A DNA stretch of 64,000 nt from Fistularia commersonii (Eukaryota; Chordata; Actinopteri; Syngnathiformes; Fistulariidae): positions 9,343,001 to 9,407,000 of the forward strand of contig JBBMNZ010000015.1 of NCBI GenBank assembly GCA_037954325.1. The letters run 5' to 3'. The number at the start of each line of letters is the position of its first letter. The first letter of the stretch is position 1. The notes under the pieces are model-generated. The model saw nothing but the letters and a program-made list of their open reading frames with translations, was not told the DNA's origin and did not search any database. A program made the position numbers and the translations under genes. Of the stretch, positions 34,527 to 45,544 are shown one piece after another.

Positions 34527-34907
34527 CATGAAGCCAGCTCACCGGGCGTCATCAGGCTGATGTCACCGGCTTTGCCATTTTGGTCCAGAATGGGGAGAGT
34601 CTTTTGTTTTCAAATCCAGCATCGTCAATCATACGTAAGGAACAAATGAATGCGTATAAAAGTCAATTGGCAAGGCCGGCGTTTCATCTGCACCACTTAG
34701 CGGGGGGATTGATGAGTGGAACTCTGCTCTTTGTTCGTCCCCCGACCCGACTGTGTCATCAGGAGTGATGCGGTAACCATGGTGACGGAAACGACGCCCC
34801 CGATGTAGCCTTCCCTACCGGCGGAGATAAACCTGATGGGTGTTCCACCAAGTGGAGTTTCTGTAGAGTTTAAATCACTGCTTAATAGTGCAGATTCAAC
34901 AACAAAA

Positions 34908-35155
34908 AAAAAAAAATCAAAGATTCAAAGACTCAAAGATTCAAAGATTCAGAGATTCAGAGATTCAAAGATTCAAAGATTCAAAGATTCAAAATGTATA
35001 TTGTCGTATGCACAGTGTGGAAACATATTTCCTTGCACAATTAAATTCTTACTTTGCTGCGCAGGAAAACACATTTCCACACTGTACACAAGACAATAAA
35101 CACTTTGAGTCTTTCAATCTTTGAATTTTGAATCTTGAAACACTACTATCTATAA
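34908..35155. mobile_element. Fold-back pair of a short LINE/SINE tail repeat
   Basis: ATTCAAAGATTCAAAG units and CACAGTGTGGAAACATATTT on the left are mirrored on the right by AAACACATTTCCACACTGTA and AATCTTTGAATTTTGAATCT. Two copies of one repeat end therefore face each other, giving about 90-bp diverged arms. Confidence 0.7.
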
Positions 35156-35159
35156 TTAC

Positions 35160-35222
35160 GGGGCCGGTCGGGAGCAGGATTTGAACCCCCAACCTTCTAA
35201 TTTGAGCCACGGTTGCTCCCCC
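35160..35222 (-). mobile_element. tRNA-derived SINE head (pseudo-tRNA)
   Basis: On the minus strand there is an A-box-like CGTGGCTCAAATTAGAAGG and a B-box GGGTTCAAATCC, flanked by GGGGAGCA and TGCTCCC. This is tRNA-like, but the acceptor arms are incomplete, so I call it a SINE head rather than a functional tRNA. Confidence 0.6.
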
Positions 35223-35861
35223 TGAATTAAAATGTTTAATTAACTTGGAAGATCTGACGACGCAAACCCCACAGCCATCGCTCCTCAGAGATCTGCACCT
35301 TCCCTGGGGTGTACACCCGAGCTCCGCCCGCTCACAGGTGTGACAACTATTCATTAAAATTTCATATAAAGTGGTTGATTATTTCAAGAATTTTTTGTTT
35401 TTTTTTGTTTGACGAAGCTTAACTCTTATTTCACCTGTGGATTCCGAGGAAACATCCCTTTTTGAAGTGAGTTCCCCACCGTTGGAATTGTTCTCAGTTT
35501 AATTGGATTATTTTATCTCTGATAGTCTAACCTTATGTTTCATTATTTGAATGCAGTTATTAATTATTTCTTACTTCAAGACATACATTTTTCATCTTAT
35601 CAAGTTTTAGCCTTTTTCTCCAAAAAATACTCAGGGAAACAATTTTTGGGAATAATTTTTTTAATCATTTTTGACTATTATTGTCATTTTTTATTTTACT
35701 TTTTTTATAAGCTCATAACGGTTTCTGAATTTTCACTATTAAAAAAGTCAGTTTTATCCACAGAATAAGAAAACAAGAGGAACATTGATGAGGTTCTATG
35801 ATGAGAAGCACAGACCTAAGGTTCAGTCTCAGTGGGGATTAAATATAGTCTGCATATGTGT

Positions 35862-35926
35862 ATGTGTGTGTGTGTGTGTGTGTGTGAGTGTGCGCGTGTG
35901 TTTGTGTGTGTGTGTGTGTGTGTGCC
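35862..35926. repeat. (TG)n microsatellite
   Basis: Interrupted TG repeats. Confidence 0.9.
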
Positions 35927-36036
35927 CCGTTGTCTTTCTTTCCTTTAAAGAAAAACAGTGAAGGCAATGATTCATCCCTCTCTTGTCTGAGTCTAGCTTG
36001 ACGTCACCGTCTGCCTTTTTGGTCTGATCATCAACA

Positions 36037-36037
36037 C

Positions 36038-36098
<61 letters not shown>
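36037..36098. repeat. (CAT)n trinucleotide array
   Basis: About 20 perfect units. Confidence 0.95.
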
Positions 36099-36170
36099 TT
36101 AATCAAATTCAGCCATTCATCATAATTATGAATAACATCTACACTCTAATTGACCAGCAGTATTGCAGAT

Positions 36171-36174
36171 CTGT

Positions 36175-36212
<38 letters not shown>
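36171..36212. repeat. (TG)n microsatellite
   Basis: About 20 TG units. Confidence 0.95.
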
Positions 36213-36272
36213 ATCAGAGTGGGTGATACAAAGAAAATGGAATGGAGAGAGTTTCCATTCCAGACAAGGTGC

Positions 36273-36301
<29 letters not shown>
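36273..36301 (+). repeat. Poly(G) run
   Basis: 29 consecutive G, expected to fold as a G-quadruplex; its true length may be a sequencing approximation. Confidence 0.85.
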
Positions 36302-36303
<2 letters not shown>

Positions 36304-36979
36304 GGAGGGCAAATGAAAAAGCTGACGGGGGTAAAATAAAACAAGAGGATCAGCGTTTCATTTAAGACACGACAGCGTGTTCAAATGTGGGCGGAGATCG
36401 AGCGACGTGATGATCTCCGAGGAGGGCGAGAAGCTTCTCCACACGTAACTCATTTTCTTTTTTTTTTTTTTTTTTTGCAATGAAAGGCCGTTCGGGGACA
36501 ATCGGGGACCCCTTCAGGGTCACACTTGTTTTATTGTTTTCATTGAGCGCTCAGGAAAATGTGTTGAAATGTTGTCCCCTTAACATGGACTGAAAGTCAT
36601 ATATTTATAGAGGGAGATAGATAAATATGTATATACTCACAGTATACGTACAAACATACAACCATTCACTCTCTGATTCATACATCATATTTAATATACA
36701 ACATTAAAATATTAGCATTTCTTGAAGATACATACAAGAAATACATCAATACAACACAAATAAATCTTTTTGGATTGAAAGAATCGTAAATAAAATGTAA
36801 TAAAATTATAAAAAAAGAAAATTGCAGGTAACACATGTATTGGACTTTTGGACTGTTAGATGATACATTTATTGGTAAGATTTAGTCGAAGCAGATGTTA
36901 CCGATAAAAGCTCCTGCCTCTTAGTGAAACTTTTTAATTTCAGGAATGCGCTATTGAAATTTAAAGGGACACACTGCTG

Positions 36980-38130
36980 TTTTTAGCCCTGTCGGCTTGT
37001 AATTCACGGCCGTGACCTTTCACCTGTCACATATTTCCACCGTAGCGCCGCCGGAACCACAGCGGCGGCGGCGGTTCTGGCGGATGCGAGAGGCTCCATC
37101 GGTTTGATGACGAACCGAGGTTTCATGCGACCGCCGATGCTCCTTCTATGGAAGCTGCGGGAGGGGAGGGGGGGGCATATCAGAGAGCGCCGGCATGAAA
37201 CGGAGGTTTTTTCGTGAGTAATGGCGAGCCCGTCGCGCGACGCCTTCATGGACGGGAAGGCAAAAATCTGTTAATGGCCTGAGACGTAAACAGACGGTGG
37301 AACCGTATCCAGTAAAAGCTGCGTCCGGGACAACGTGACCTCCCTTAAGTTCGCTAACAACCCGCAGGCTCCGCCCCCTGACGCCCTCAGCAGCTCAGCT
37401 TCCAACCACCGAACGGGATAACGGGACGCGGAGTTTTCTCGGAGATGTGATTTACGAGGAAAAATAATTCAGTTGTTTATGCATTAACTGCAGCCAATCA
37501 CTGCGGGCCGCCGGGGAGAGGCGTGGTTTAACCAGGAAGAGTCAGCTGTCAATCATAGGAGGTTTTGATGAACCTGAACCAGGTTAGAAGATAGGAAGGA
37601 GAACCTGGAGAACCCATGAAGGAGAACCTGGAGAACCCAGTCAGAAGAATATGGGGGACTTTGAGGAACACTCTGGCTAGTCCTCGTGCTTCTGGTTCCT
37701 TCCACGGCTGACGCTTCAGTTAGACGCCGCAAACAGGCAAACATGTGATTTGGTGAAACCGGCCAATGGGCGGCCTCCGTGCGGAGGGGGCGGGGCCGGT
37801 GTCCCTCGGTCCCCTCAGGATCTGGATTCTTTTCCCACCAGTGAATTTCAGAATCTCTTGGCAACGTATTTTTTTGCCTCATAAATAGAAGCAGAAGTAT
37901 CTCTGGATGAAAACGCCGCTCTCTTTCCGTGACGTCCTGCGTCTCTTCACGGCCCGGTCGCCTCGGCTCAGCCACCATCGCCGAGCCAGACGCGGACAGG
38001 AACCCGGCGCTCCCATTGGACGGAGGGCGACGGTAAAGCAACGACCCCTGTGCTTGGAAACCCTGGGAGGAGCGGGAGTGCCAGGGAAATCAAAACTCAT
38101 GCAGACGTCAGCAGATGTCAATTAAAATTC
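36980..38130. other. GC-richer stretch without a recognised gene
   Basis: Several CpG-rich blocks (37020-37250, 37360-37420, 37900-38090) and open but unrecognised frames, including a 162-aa minus frame at 37553-38041 with no family features. 37555-37660 is the GGAGAACCTGGAGAACCC-type minisatellite. I see no support for a gene. Confidence 0.35.
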
Positions 38131-38275
38131 TTAGTGTCAACATGTGATTTATAGTCCAAACCTTCATTCACTTCTGAGAGTTCAGAATTCACTTGGATTC
38201 CTAAACCCTGAAGTCACGTTTGTTTGATTCTTTAGGTCTCAGCGGAGATGCAAACCTGGAGGAGTTCATTTGAAC

Positions 38276-38480
38276 TCTCAGGCAGGAACAGGAGAACCTG
38301 GAGAGAACTCAGAGAACCCAGGCAGGAGGACATAAAGAGACAACAAGCGAGAGAGACTGAAGAACCCAGGCTGGACAACCTTGAGGAAATCCAGGCAGGG
38401 TAACATGTTGAGAAACCAGGCAGGAGAACATGGAGAGAACCTGAATAATCTAGGCAGAAGAACATGGAGAACCCACACAG
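38276..38480. repeat. Degenerate AACCCAGGCAGGAGAACATG minisatellite
   Basis: At least six imperfect units of about 20-36 bp sharing CCAGGCAGGAGAACATGGAG. Confidence 0.6.
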
Positions 38481-38504
38481 ACAAACTCTATGATGACAGT
38501 TGCA

Positions 38505-38640
38505 AGTGTAACTCAGTTTATTTTAGTGATTTGCTGTGTGAAGAACCCCGTCGCCAGCTAACTCCATACTTGTTTTGGCCTAAATGTTGATGTTCCTCTG
38601 CAAGCCCCGGAAACCCTACTGCAGTGTCTCGCCAGGCAAC
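38505..38640. mobile_element. Fragment of a Harbinger-like element
   Basis: GGCCTAAATGTTGATGTTCC and TGCAAGCCCCGGAAACCC match the copies at 39600-40115 and 54350-54500. Confidence 0.5.
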
Positions 38641-39094
38641 CGCCATTGATATTATCAAAGCTATAAATGTATGATTTCTGCTATTAGCATGCACTTTTTA
38701 GCACTACTGTTATCATTAGTAGGAGATTATTGTGCCTCCAAGTCCACCTCGAGCTGGGATTAGTCTGTTTCTGTCTTTCTATTCTTCAGTCTAAAAGCAG
38801 CATGTAGTTATGTCGTCCGGACCCAACAAGTAGTTTAGTCCCCTAAACCTACCCATTTGTCTCATTGAGGTGGGTAACCCCTTTCTATGCTGATGATACC
38901 TGTGCTTTGTGCTTGAAGCAATGCACTTTAAATGCCCGAATGAATGACCGAAAGCAGTTTCTCGTCAGATTTAGTGTGGTTGGTTCAGAAGAAGACAATC
39001 GTTGTAGATTTTACTTCGTTTTTCATCAACGTGCAGCGGTGTCTTCCTTCTTTCTTTGATTTTCAGTTTGGAGAAAATTTTCAGTTTTGGGGGT

Positions 39095-39134
39095 GCACCT
39101 ATAAAAGTGCAACACCCCGCACTTTTATAGGTGC
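39095..39134. other. Perfect hairpin
   Basis: GCACCTATAAAAGTGC (39095-39110) and GCACTTTTATAGGTGC (39119-39134) are exact reverse complements around an 8-base loop. GGGGGTGCA occurs on both outer sides as a direct repeat. Confidence 0.9.
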
Positions 39135-39599
39135 GGGGGTGCAAACTGTTGGAAATTTACAAGGACACCCTGAAGATCAACACGTTGACTTGCTGCTTCC
39201 CTCTTGATATGGTTGTATTTGTTTGTGCCGAACCATGACAGGATCAGTAAAACATCCGCCCCGACGTGATTCCTGCATGTATTAATAAGCTCATTGATTT
39301 TAGCTACAAGCTGTGAAATCGACTCTTTGAAGAGAGGAGGCAGAAATATGCTTCACCCAGTTGCGGTGGATGCCCCCCCCCCCCTTGTCAAACATGTCCC
39401 TTGCGGCCGGAGCCGGGATCCCATTAATATTTGCAATAAAATAAAATAAATAATCACGGCGTATTGAAGATGGCTAATCTGCGACGACAGTAAACACTAG
39501 AAGTAAAAAGAGAAATATCTGGTCTTAAGCTGGGATAAAAGGGGAAATCCACTGTTAAATAAACCAGGGAAACCCGGGTTTGGATCCACAAATTCAGAG

Positions 39600-40115
39600 G
39601 TTCATGTTTGCTAGGAAGAACGCATCGATTGGAATTCACGGAATTAGCCGCTTTTGGACAGAAAAGTCCCAAGAACGCAGTTCTAAGAAATGTCAGGCTG
39701 TAACTTCGTACCGTGAACTAGCATCCTCCAGGCAAACCTTTCAGTTTTGCACTGGCATTGAGGAACCATGGCAGGGACCAGTATAACTTGCGGCGTAAGA
39801 GGGACACTCAAAACCAAACCACAGGAAAGAAGAACAAGATGACATGGAAAATAGGTTGCCATAGCATTCGTGTTCTGCAACTGTTGGAAGTGCAACCATG
39901 GACGAAGAACTCTGCACTTAGCTAACGCCGTACTTATTTTGGTCAATATGTTGATGTTCCCCGGCGAGCCCTGGAAAGCTCTCAATGGTGCAGCAGAAGG
40001 AATAGCTCGGACCTCTTCGTCGGTCCATTTATCGCTGGTTTTGTCCATTTTGTTTCAAACTTAAAGAAAACAGATGACCAGTGACCGCAAGAAGTATCTG
40101 GTAATGGCCAGGGCT
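39600..40115 (-). mobile_element. Harbinger-like element with a Myb/SANT-like fragment
   Basis: On the minus strand MDKTSDKWTDEEVRAI starts at 40048. KWTDEEVRAL is the usual opening of the Myb/SANT-like DNA-binding protein of Harbinger elements, but the rest of the frame is not domain-like. A degenerate equivalent (DRTSEKLSDEE) is visible in the 54.5-kb copy. Ends were not determined. Confidence 0.5.
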
Positions 40116-40850
40116 TATGAGTACCACCAATAACCAAGCACCAATGAGATCCTATGGGACCGTTGAAAGTCCCTGCCTCGGAGGTCCACGATCTCTGGTT
40201 CCACTCTGTCCCGATAAATGAATAACTGTCCTTGTTCATGAGAAGGTTCCAGGAAGTGCAAGAGCGTGAAAGGGACTATTGTTTGTTTTGGATTTGTGGG
40301 AGCGAAGTGATTGACAGACGGGGTCGGAAATGGCGTGAGCCTGGAATGACGGACCAGGAAATGCATTAAATGTCACCTCAGAATTCCTGAGAAAATGAAA
40401 CAACAGTAACTTGAAGTAACTTAAATTCTTAAAAATATTGTGTATACATGTATATACTCTATATTTATTGAAAGTAGAGAATAATCCCTTAAATTGGACA
40501 CAAAGAAAAATATTGTTACTTTATCACCAGAAACGTGGAAGTCTGTGGCCCTTCGACACGATCCCCTGCGATCCGGCGTCAAGCTGACGGGTTCTTCTTA
40601 ATTTCAAGAGGTTCTCGAGTGCCGACTCCGGGGGTCGTGGGAAGGACCCGTCTGATTCCCCTGAAACCTACATAATCTCAGGGATTTGTGTTTTGGATTA
40701 ATGGGATGATTGGGATGTTTTGAGGAACCGCAGGCCTTCGGCCCTCGGGTCTCAAGCCGTGTTTGTCCAAATGGATTTTCCTGAGTGAACCCTTCCCCCT
40801 GCAGTGCTGCGCCCCAACTCATTTCATTTCACCCGTCAAACTCTTCAGTA

Positions 40851-41595
40851 CAGTGATCCCTCGCTATAACGCGGTTTACTTTTCATGGTTTTTGCTACTT
40901 CACGGATTTGCATCGTGCATTGTGTTCTGCATTCTTCTCTACCTGTGCGTCAATAACGTTGCAGTTTGATATGTACACGCATGTAATACAGCTTGCCAAA
41001 TTTACATTAGGTACGTGCAAATTCTCTTGCGATTTCGAGTTTCTCCAAAACCCATAATGTTGACAAAACGCTCTGGACTGACAAAAGCACCTGCAGCAGG
41101 GCCCGAAAGGCAGCAGAAGATGCCACCTATCGCAGACAAAGTTAAACTTCTGGACACGCTAAGGGAAGGTAAAAGCTATGCGGCTGTAGGTCGGCATTAC
41201 GGAATTAATGAATCTTCCATTTGTTCCATAAAGAAGGAAGAAAAACCATAAGGACGACAGCAGCAATAAGTTTCGCAGCAGCAATAAGGTCGCGGTGGGC
41301 GGTGCTAATCTCCGCAATTTGAAGCCTTCTGTTCACATTAATAATTACAATTATTATTTGACAGTATAATACAGAAGTTATTTGTTGGAAAAAAGGTTTC
41401 TTAAGTACTGTACTTTTATTTGTGAAACAAATGATTGAGCCTGTAAAATGGTTTGTTCTTTCTTTTCAATGTATAATAGAGTATTTAATTGTATAATAAT
41501 TGTAAAAAAAAAAAAAAAAGATTTCTACTTCACGGATTTTGCCTATCACGGGTTCTTTTTGGATCATAACCCCCGTGAAAAACAAGGGTATACTG
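40851..41595 (+). mobile_element. Tigger/pogo-type DNA transposon, internally deleted
   Basis: The termini CAGTGATCCCTCGCTATAAC and (inverted) CAGTATACCCTTGTTTTTCA are flanked by TA on both sides. 41057-41251 encodes 64 aa with PIADKVKLLDTLREGKSYAA and GRHYGINESSICSIKKEEK, the CENP-B/pogo N-terminal helix-turn-helix. The frame then stops (TAA, 41249-41251) and the DDE catalytic part is missing, so it is a 745-bp deletion derivative. Confidence 0.85.
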
Positions 41596-41659
41596 TATAT
41601 CGTAAACTTTAAAAACCTTGAAGACATAAAAATTCTGTGATCTTTGTAAATGTAGCTAT

Positions 41660-41670
41660 ACTTCTATTAC

Positions 41671-41723
<53 letters not shown>

Positions 41724-41732
41724 CATATATAC

Positions 41733-41775
<43 letters not shown>

Positions 41776-41776
41776 T
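41660..41776. repeat. TA/(TG)n/(GATA)n compound microsatellite
   Basis: (TATA), about 18 TG units, then about 10 ATAG units. Confidence 0.95.
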
Positions 41777-41798
41777 GTGCATATACATATATAATTGG

Positions 41799-42150
41799 TG
41801 GGCCGTCAGGGCCTGCAAGGCCTTCTCTGCTGGCCTGACTCCCAGACTGATTTCAATTATATTTTGTCCATGAATACTTATTAAATAATCCCAAATGGTC
41901 TGTCTGCTTCCTTTCACAGATTTTTCCCTGGCTGTGCTGCTTCCAGACATGTATTTTCATATTAAACCATTTAAACAACCACATGTCAGCCATTATTTGT
42001 TGCCAGGCAGACTTTGTTGCAAAGAAATCTGCCTTGAGGCCTGCAGAATCAGATTTGTAGGCGCTCTAGCAAAAACTGTCAATGAAACTGTAACTTCAAC
42101 CAATCAGATTTTGAATTGTGATACCAACGCCTTATGATTGGATTGGATTT
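41799..42150. mobile_element. Probable hAT fragment
   Basis: TGGTGGGCCGTCAGGGCCTG and CAAGGCCTTCTCTGCTGGCC resemble the end of a common fish hAT family. Recognition is from memory; the right end was not found. Confidence 0.4.
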
Positions 42151-42242
42151 GTCACATGCCTTATGATTATGATTGGATGGTCAGAGAGTACACTAGCAAG
42201 AGCTAGCAGGCTGCGTCTGTAGCGAGGTGCATGAACACAAAT

Positions 42243-42905
42243 ACCGTATTTTCCAGAATATAAGCCACACCCACTACATTTTAAAAGAAAGAAATATTTT
42301 TCCATGTATTTGCTGCACCAGAAATTAGATATTTACACGGAAAGATTTTGTAAATGTTTATTGACATACCTCAATTGATCGTTTCCAAGCTGATTAAACA
42401 AAACAGAAAAGTCATTGATGGCTTTATTCATCCTCCTCCTGTGCAATAAAACCACTGAAGTCTTCTTCTTGAGTGACAGAGTAGAAGAGCCTCAGAAAAT
42501 CTCTGTCACACCACACTCCTTTTCTGTCTCTCTGTCATTGTCGCTTTTAAAAACTTTTAAACTTTTAAAAACCCATTGGCGATCGTGGATTCTTACATGC
42601 TGCTCAACGCTGTTGGGCTCCACTGGCAGACCTCAGAAAAGGATGCTCTTCACATGTGGCCAGTTTTTGTGAATGATTTCTCCCCGCTGGTCGTCCAAGC
42701 CTCCTATTCACCTCGGAGTGCCGCTTTAAATGCACGATTCACACCGATGTCGAGTGGCTGCAAAAACTTTAATTTTGCATGTCGTGCCGCGTTTTTAACT
42801 GTACGATACACAATGGATGATTTTGCAGGAAAATCTTCTGTGGAACTCCTTCAGTTTCTTCAGCAGAAAAATCTGAGTAAGAGTTTGGGGCAGCTGTGCC
42901 CATTT
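42243..42905. mobile_element. CCGGACTATA-family element, copy 3 (one end)
   Basis: ATACCGTATTTTCCAGAATA and TAAGCCACACCCAC are the family's end; the opposite end is not seen. The interior holds an open 114-aa plus frame (42576-42920) without recognised motifs, possibly a transposase remnant. Confidence 0.4.
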
Positions 42906-42941
42906 TTTTTTTGGCGCTGACCATGCCTGTGCTTACTGCTT

Positions 42942-43860
42942 AAGATAAGATAAGATAAACTTTAATGATCCCCATAGGAGAAATTATTTTGTCACAGCGG
43001 CGTCACACTTATAGCATCAGTAGATATGAATATACATATAAATAGAGAGACAATTAGAAGACAATTAAAAGATAGCAAAAGACAGAATGGAAAAAAAAAA
43101 AACAAGTTTGAGAATAGACAACCAAAATGACAATAAGGATGGGATCGTAAACAGAGTGACAATAGCAATGACGTAAATAAACAAAAATAAGCAGGATGTG
43201 AATGGGCTGAGACCAACAAGGATAAAAATAAACAATGGAATTAGGGCGTGACACATGTGAATGGGTGAGGTAGTGAGGTTGTGGGTCAGGGTTTTGTGCC
43301 GTCCAGACTGCTGTTGTACAGCCTGATGGCCGTGAGCACAAAGGAGCATCTGAAGCGTTCGGTTCTGCACTGGGGTGGGATGAACCGTTGGCTGGAGGAG
43401 CTTGTCCATCAGCCATAGTGTCATGTATGGGGTGGGGAGGATTGTCCAGGATAGCTCCCAGTTTGTCCTTCATCGTCCTCACTGCCACCGATTGAAGATG
43501 GTCCAGGTTCAGTTCCAACACCGAGCAGGCTTTCCTCACTATCTTGTTGAGCCTGTTGACCTCACCAGTTCTGGCACCGCCCCACCAGCACACTATACCG
43601 AAGAAGAGAGTGCTGGCTACCATCCTCTGGTTGAAGGTCTTGAGGAGCCTGCTACAGATGCCAAACAACCTCAGTCTCCCCAGGAAGAACATCCTGCTCT
43701 GACCCTTCCTGAAGAGTGCATCAGTGTTGTGTGACCGGTCCACTATATTGTTAATGTGGACCCCAAGGTACTTGTGGGAGTCCACTATCTCCACCTCTTC
43801 ACCCTGGATGGTGATTGGTACCTGTCTCCTCCGTTTCTGTCCGATTCCCTCTGTCGAGCA
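42942..43860 (-). mobile_element. L2 (Maui-like) LINE, end of ORF2 and 3' UTR
   Basis: The minus strand encodes VDSHKYLGVHINN, HNTDALFRKGQSRMFFLGRL, FGIVCWWGGARTGEVNRLNK and IVRKACSVLELNLDHLQSVA: the RT C-terminal region of L2 LINEs. The 3' end is the repeated GATAAGATAAGATAAACTTT at 42942-42961 (antisense). It is 5' truncated near 43860. Confidence 0.85.
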
Positions 43861-43984
43861 AAGATTTTCATCCCAAAAGCAAATTAATATGCCAGAAATA
43901 TGACAGGGAGGCTCGACTTTTAGCATTAGCTTTGATGGCGATTGAAAAACACTTCTTGAGGTAGGTGAAGTGCACATATAACCT

Positions 43985-45540
43985 ATGCAACAGAGTTATT
44001 GAACTCTTTTTGAGGAAAGAAACGAGGATGGATTTTGGGTACAAATAATCTGAATTTTTGGTGAAAATTCGCTGACAATCTTTGGTAAAATGTTTCTATT
44101 TTCCTAAATAATATCGCAATTTTACAATGTTATTATTGTTACTATGTGTGTCGCAGTTGTAGCTCAACAGCATTTATTGTGGCTGCACGAGTTATCTCTG
44201 CGATATAACGCCTCTTTATACTGCATTTCTGCATAATAGCCATGTTTTTATAGCCATAAAATTGTTATTGAGGGGTGGATAGATAAATGGAGACCTAGTG
44301 ACGGCCTAAGTGTGAAATACACGGTCACTAGCACACACGTGTTTAATATCCATATGCATGACAGCAGGAGCTTGATTTGGATGCTTCACATCAGCTTCCA
44401 AATATAATCACATACACTTATTCAAATACTTTTAAAATGCGTAAGTAGAACGTACATATAGACGACATTTTCAATGTATATTTAATATTCAATGTATATT
44501 TTCATATGTACTGGATGTATGCACAGATGGATTGATCAAATTAACGTAACTGGCAAGAAACAATCGAAGCAATAATGATTATGCAATTGTTAAGTACATT
44601 TTGTCTGGATTGATTTATTGGGATTTTATTTTTCGAAATAAGACGGCGCAGCTGAGGGTGTTCGCTTTCCTGCTGAGAGATTTCAATTATCATTTAAGCC
44701 TCTAATGTTGACACATTATTTAAGCAATTATGGTGTGTGTGAGCTTGCGAGTGTGTGGGTGTCTTCAACCCAGGGAGCACCAGATGCTGCTTTGCAAACA
44801 AACGTTTGCAGCTTTTGTTCTGGATGCAGTAGCACATAACAGATAGATGAGGAAGGCAGCACCTTAATTTCATTGCATTGGATTCTACGTGACTCTAAAG
44901 CTTTTGTTCCTATTTCAAATGCACAAAATCAGACAAAAATTGAAAAAAAAAAAATTTTAAAGAAAATGCTTAAAAATTAAATGGAGATGTTCTGAAATTT
45001 CATAATGAAACCGGCGATGAACAAGCGTCTTACCTGATAAGAAAAAAATAAGTGCCTTCTCTCCGCACCTTGATCTACCCATCTCGAAGCCGGAGGGGTG
45101 TTTTATTGCAACGCTAGAGAAAGTTTCCCTCCGGACTGAACCCCCCCATCAGAAAACAGTCCCTGACAAACTGAGCAAAATCCCCCAGTGTAAAGGATTG
45201 AGATTCTCCACTGCCGGGCTCCTTATATGGAGCTTCTGTGTGACCCCGGGTCCGACGTATGGAGGATCTACTGTATAAAAGCTGCGTGAGATAAGATAAG
45301 AAGCTCTCTTGGGGGGAAATGCCTTTATTAGAGCAGACAGGACGCTCAGCAGCAAAAAAAAAAGGCTTTGAGAGAATAATGGAGCCAGACAAGCAGAAAT
45401 CAATGACAACCTTGCATAGGTGGTGATAAATATCTATGTATAAATGAGTGATCTTTACAAGGGGAGCAGCCAAGGTGAACAGGAAAATAGCTGAAATGTC
45501 TGAGAAACCATCCTTGTGTCACTCCAAGCTGAAAAGACGC
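43985..45540. other. No gene seen
   Basis: AT-rich unique DNA to 45100. 45100-45470 is more GC-rich with a 119-aa minus frame lacking known motifs, and contains GATAAGATAAGAAGCTCTCT, an L2-tail-like string at 45291-45310. Confidence 0.4.
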
Positions 45541-45544
45541 AACA

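Noticed and set aside
35160..35222. Functional tRNA gene
   Set aside because: A- and B-box-like motifs are present but the acceptor stem is incomplete and the flanks are retroposon-like; called a SINE head instead.
37553..38041. A 162-codon open frame on the minus strand
   Set aside because: Low-complexity composition from the GGAGAACC minisatellite and CpG-rich DNA, no domain, no splice context. Best explained as chance.
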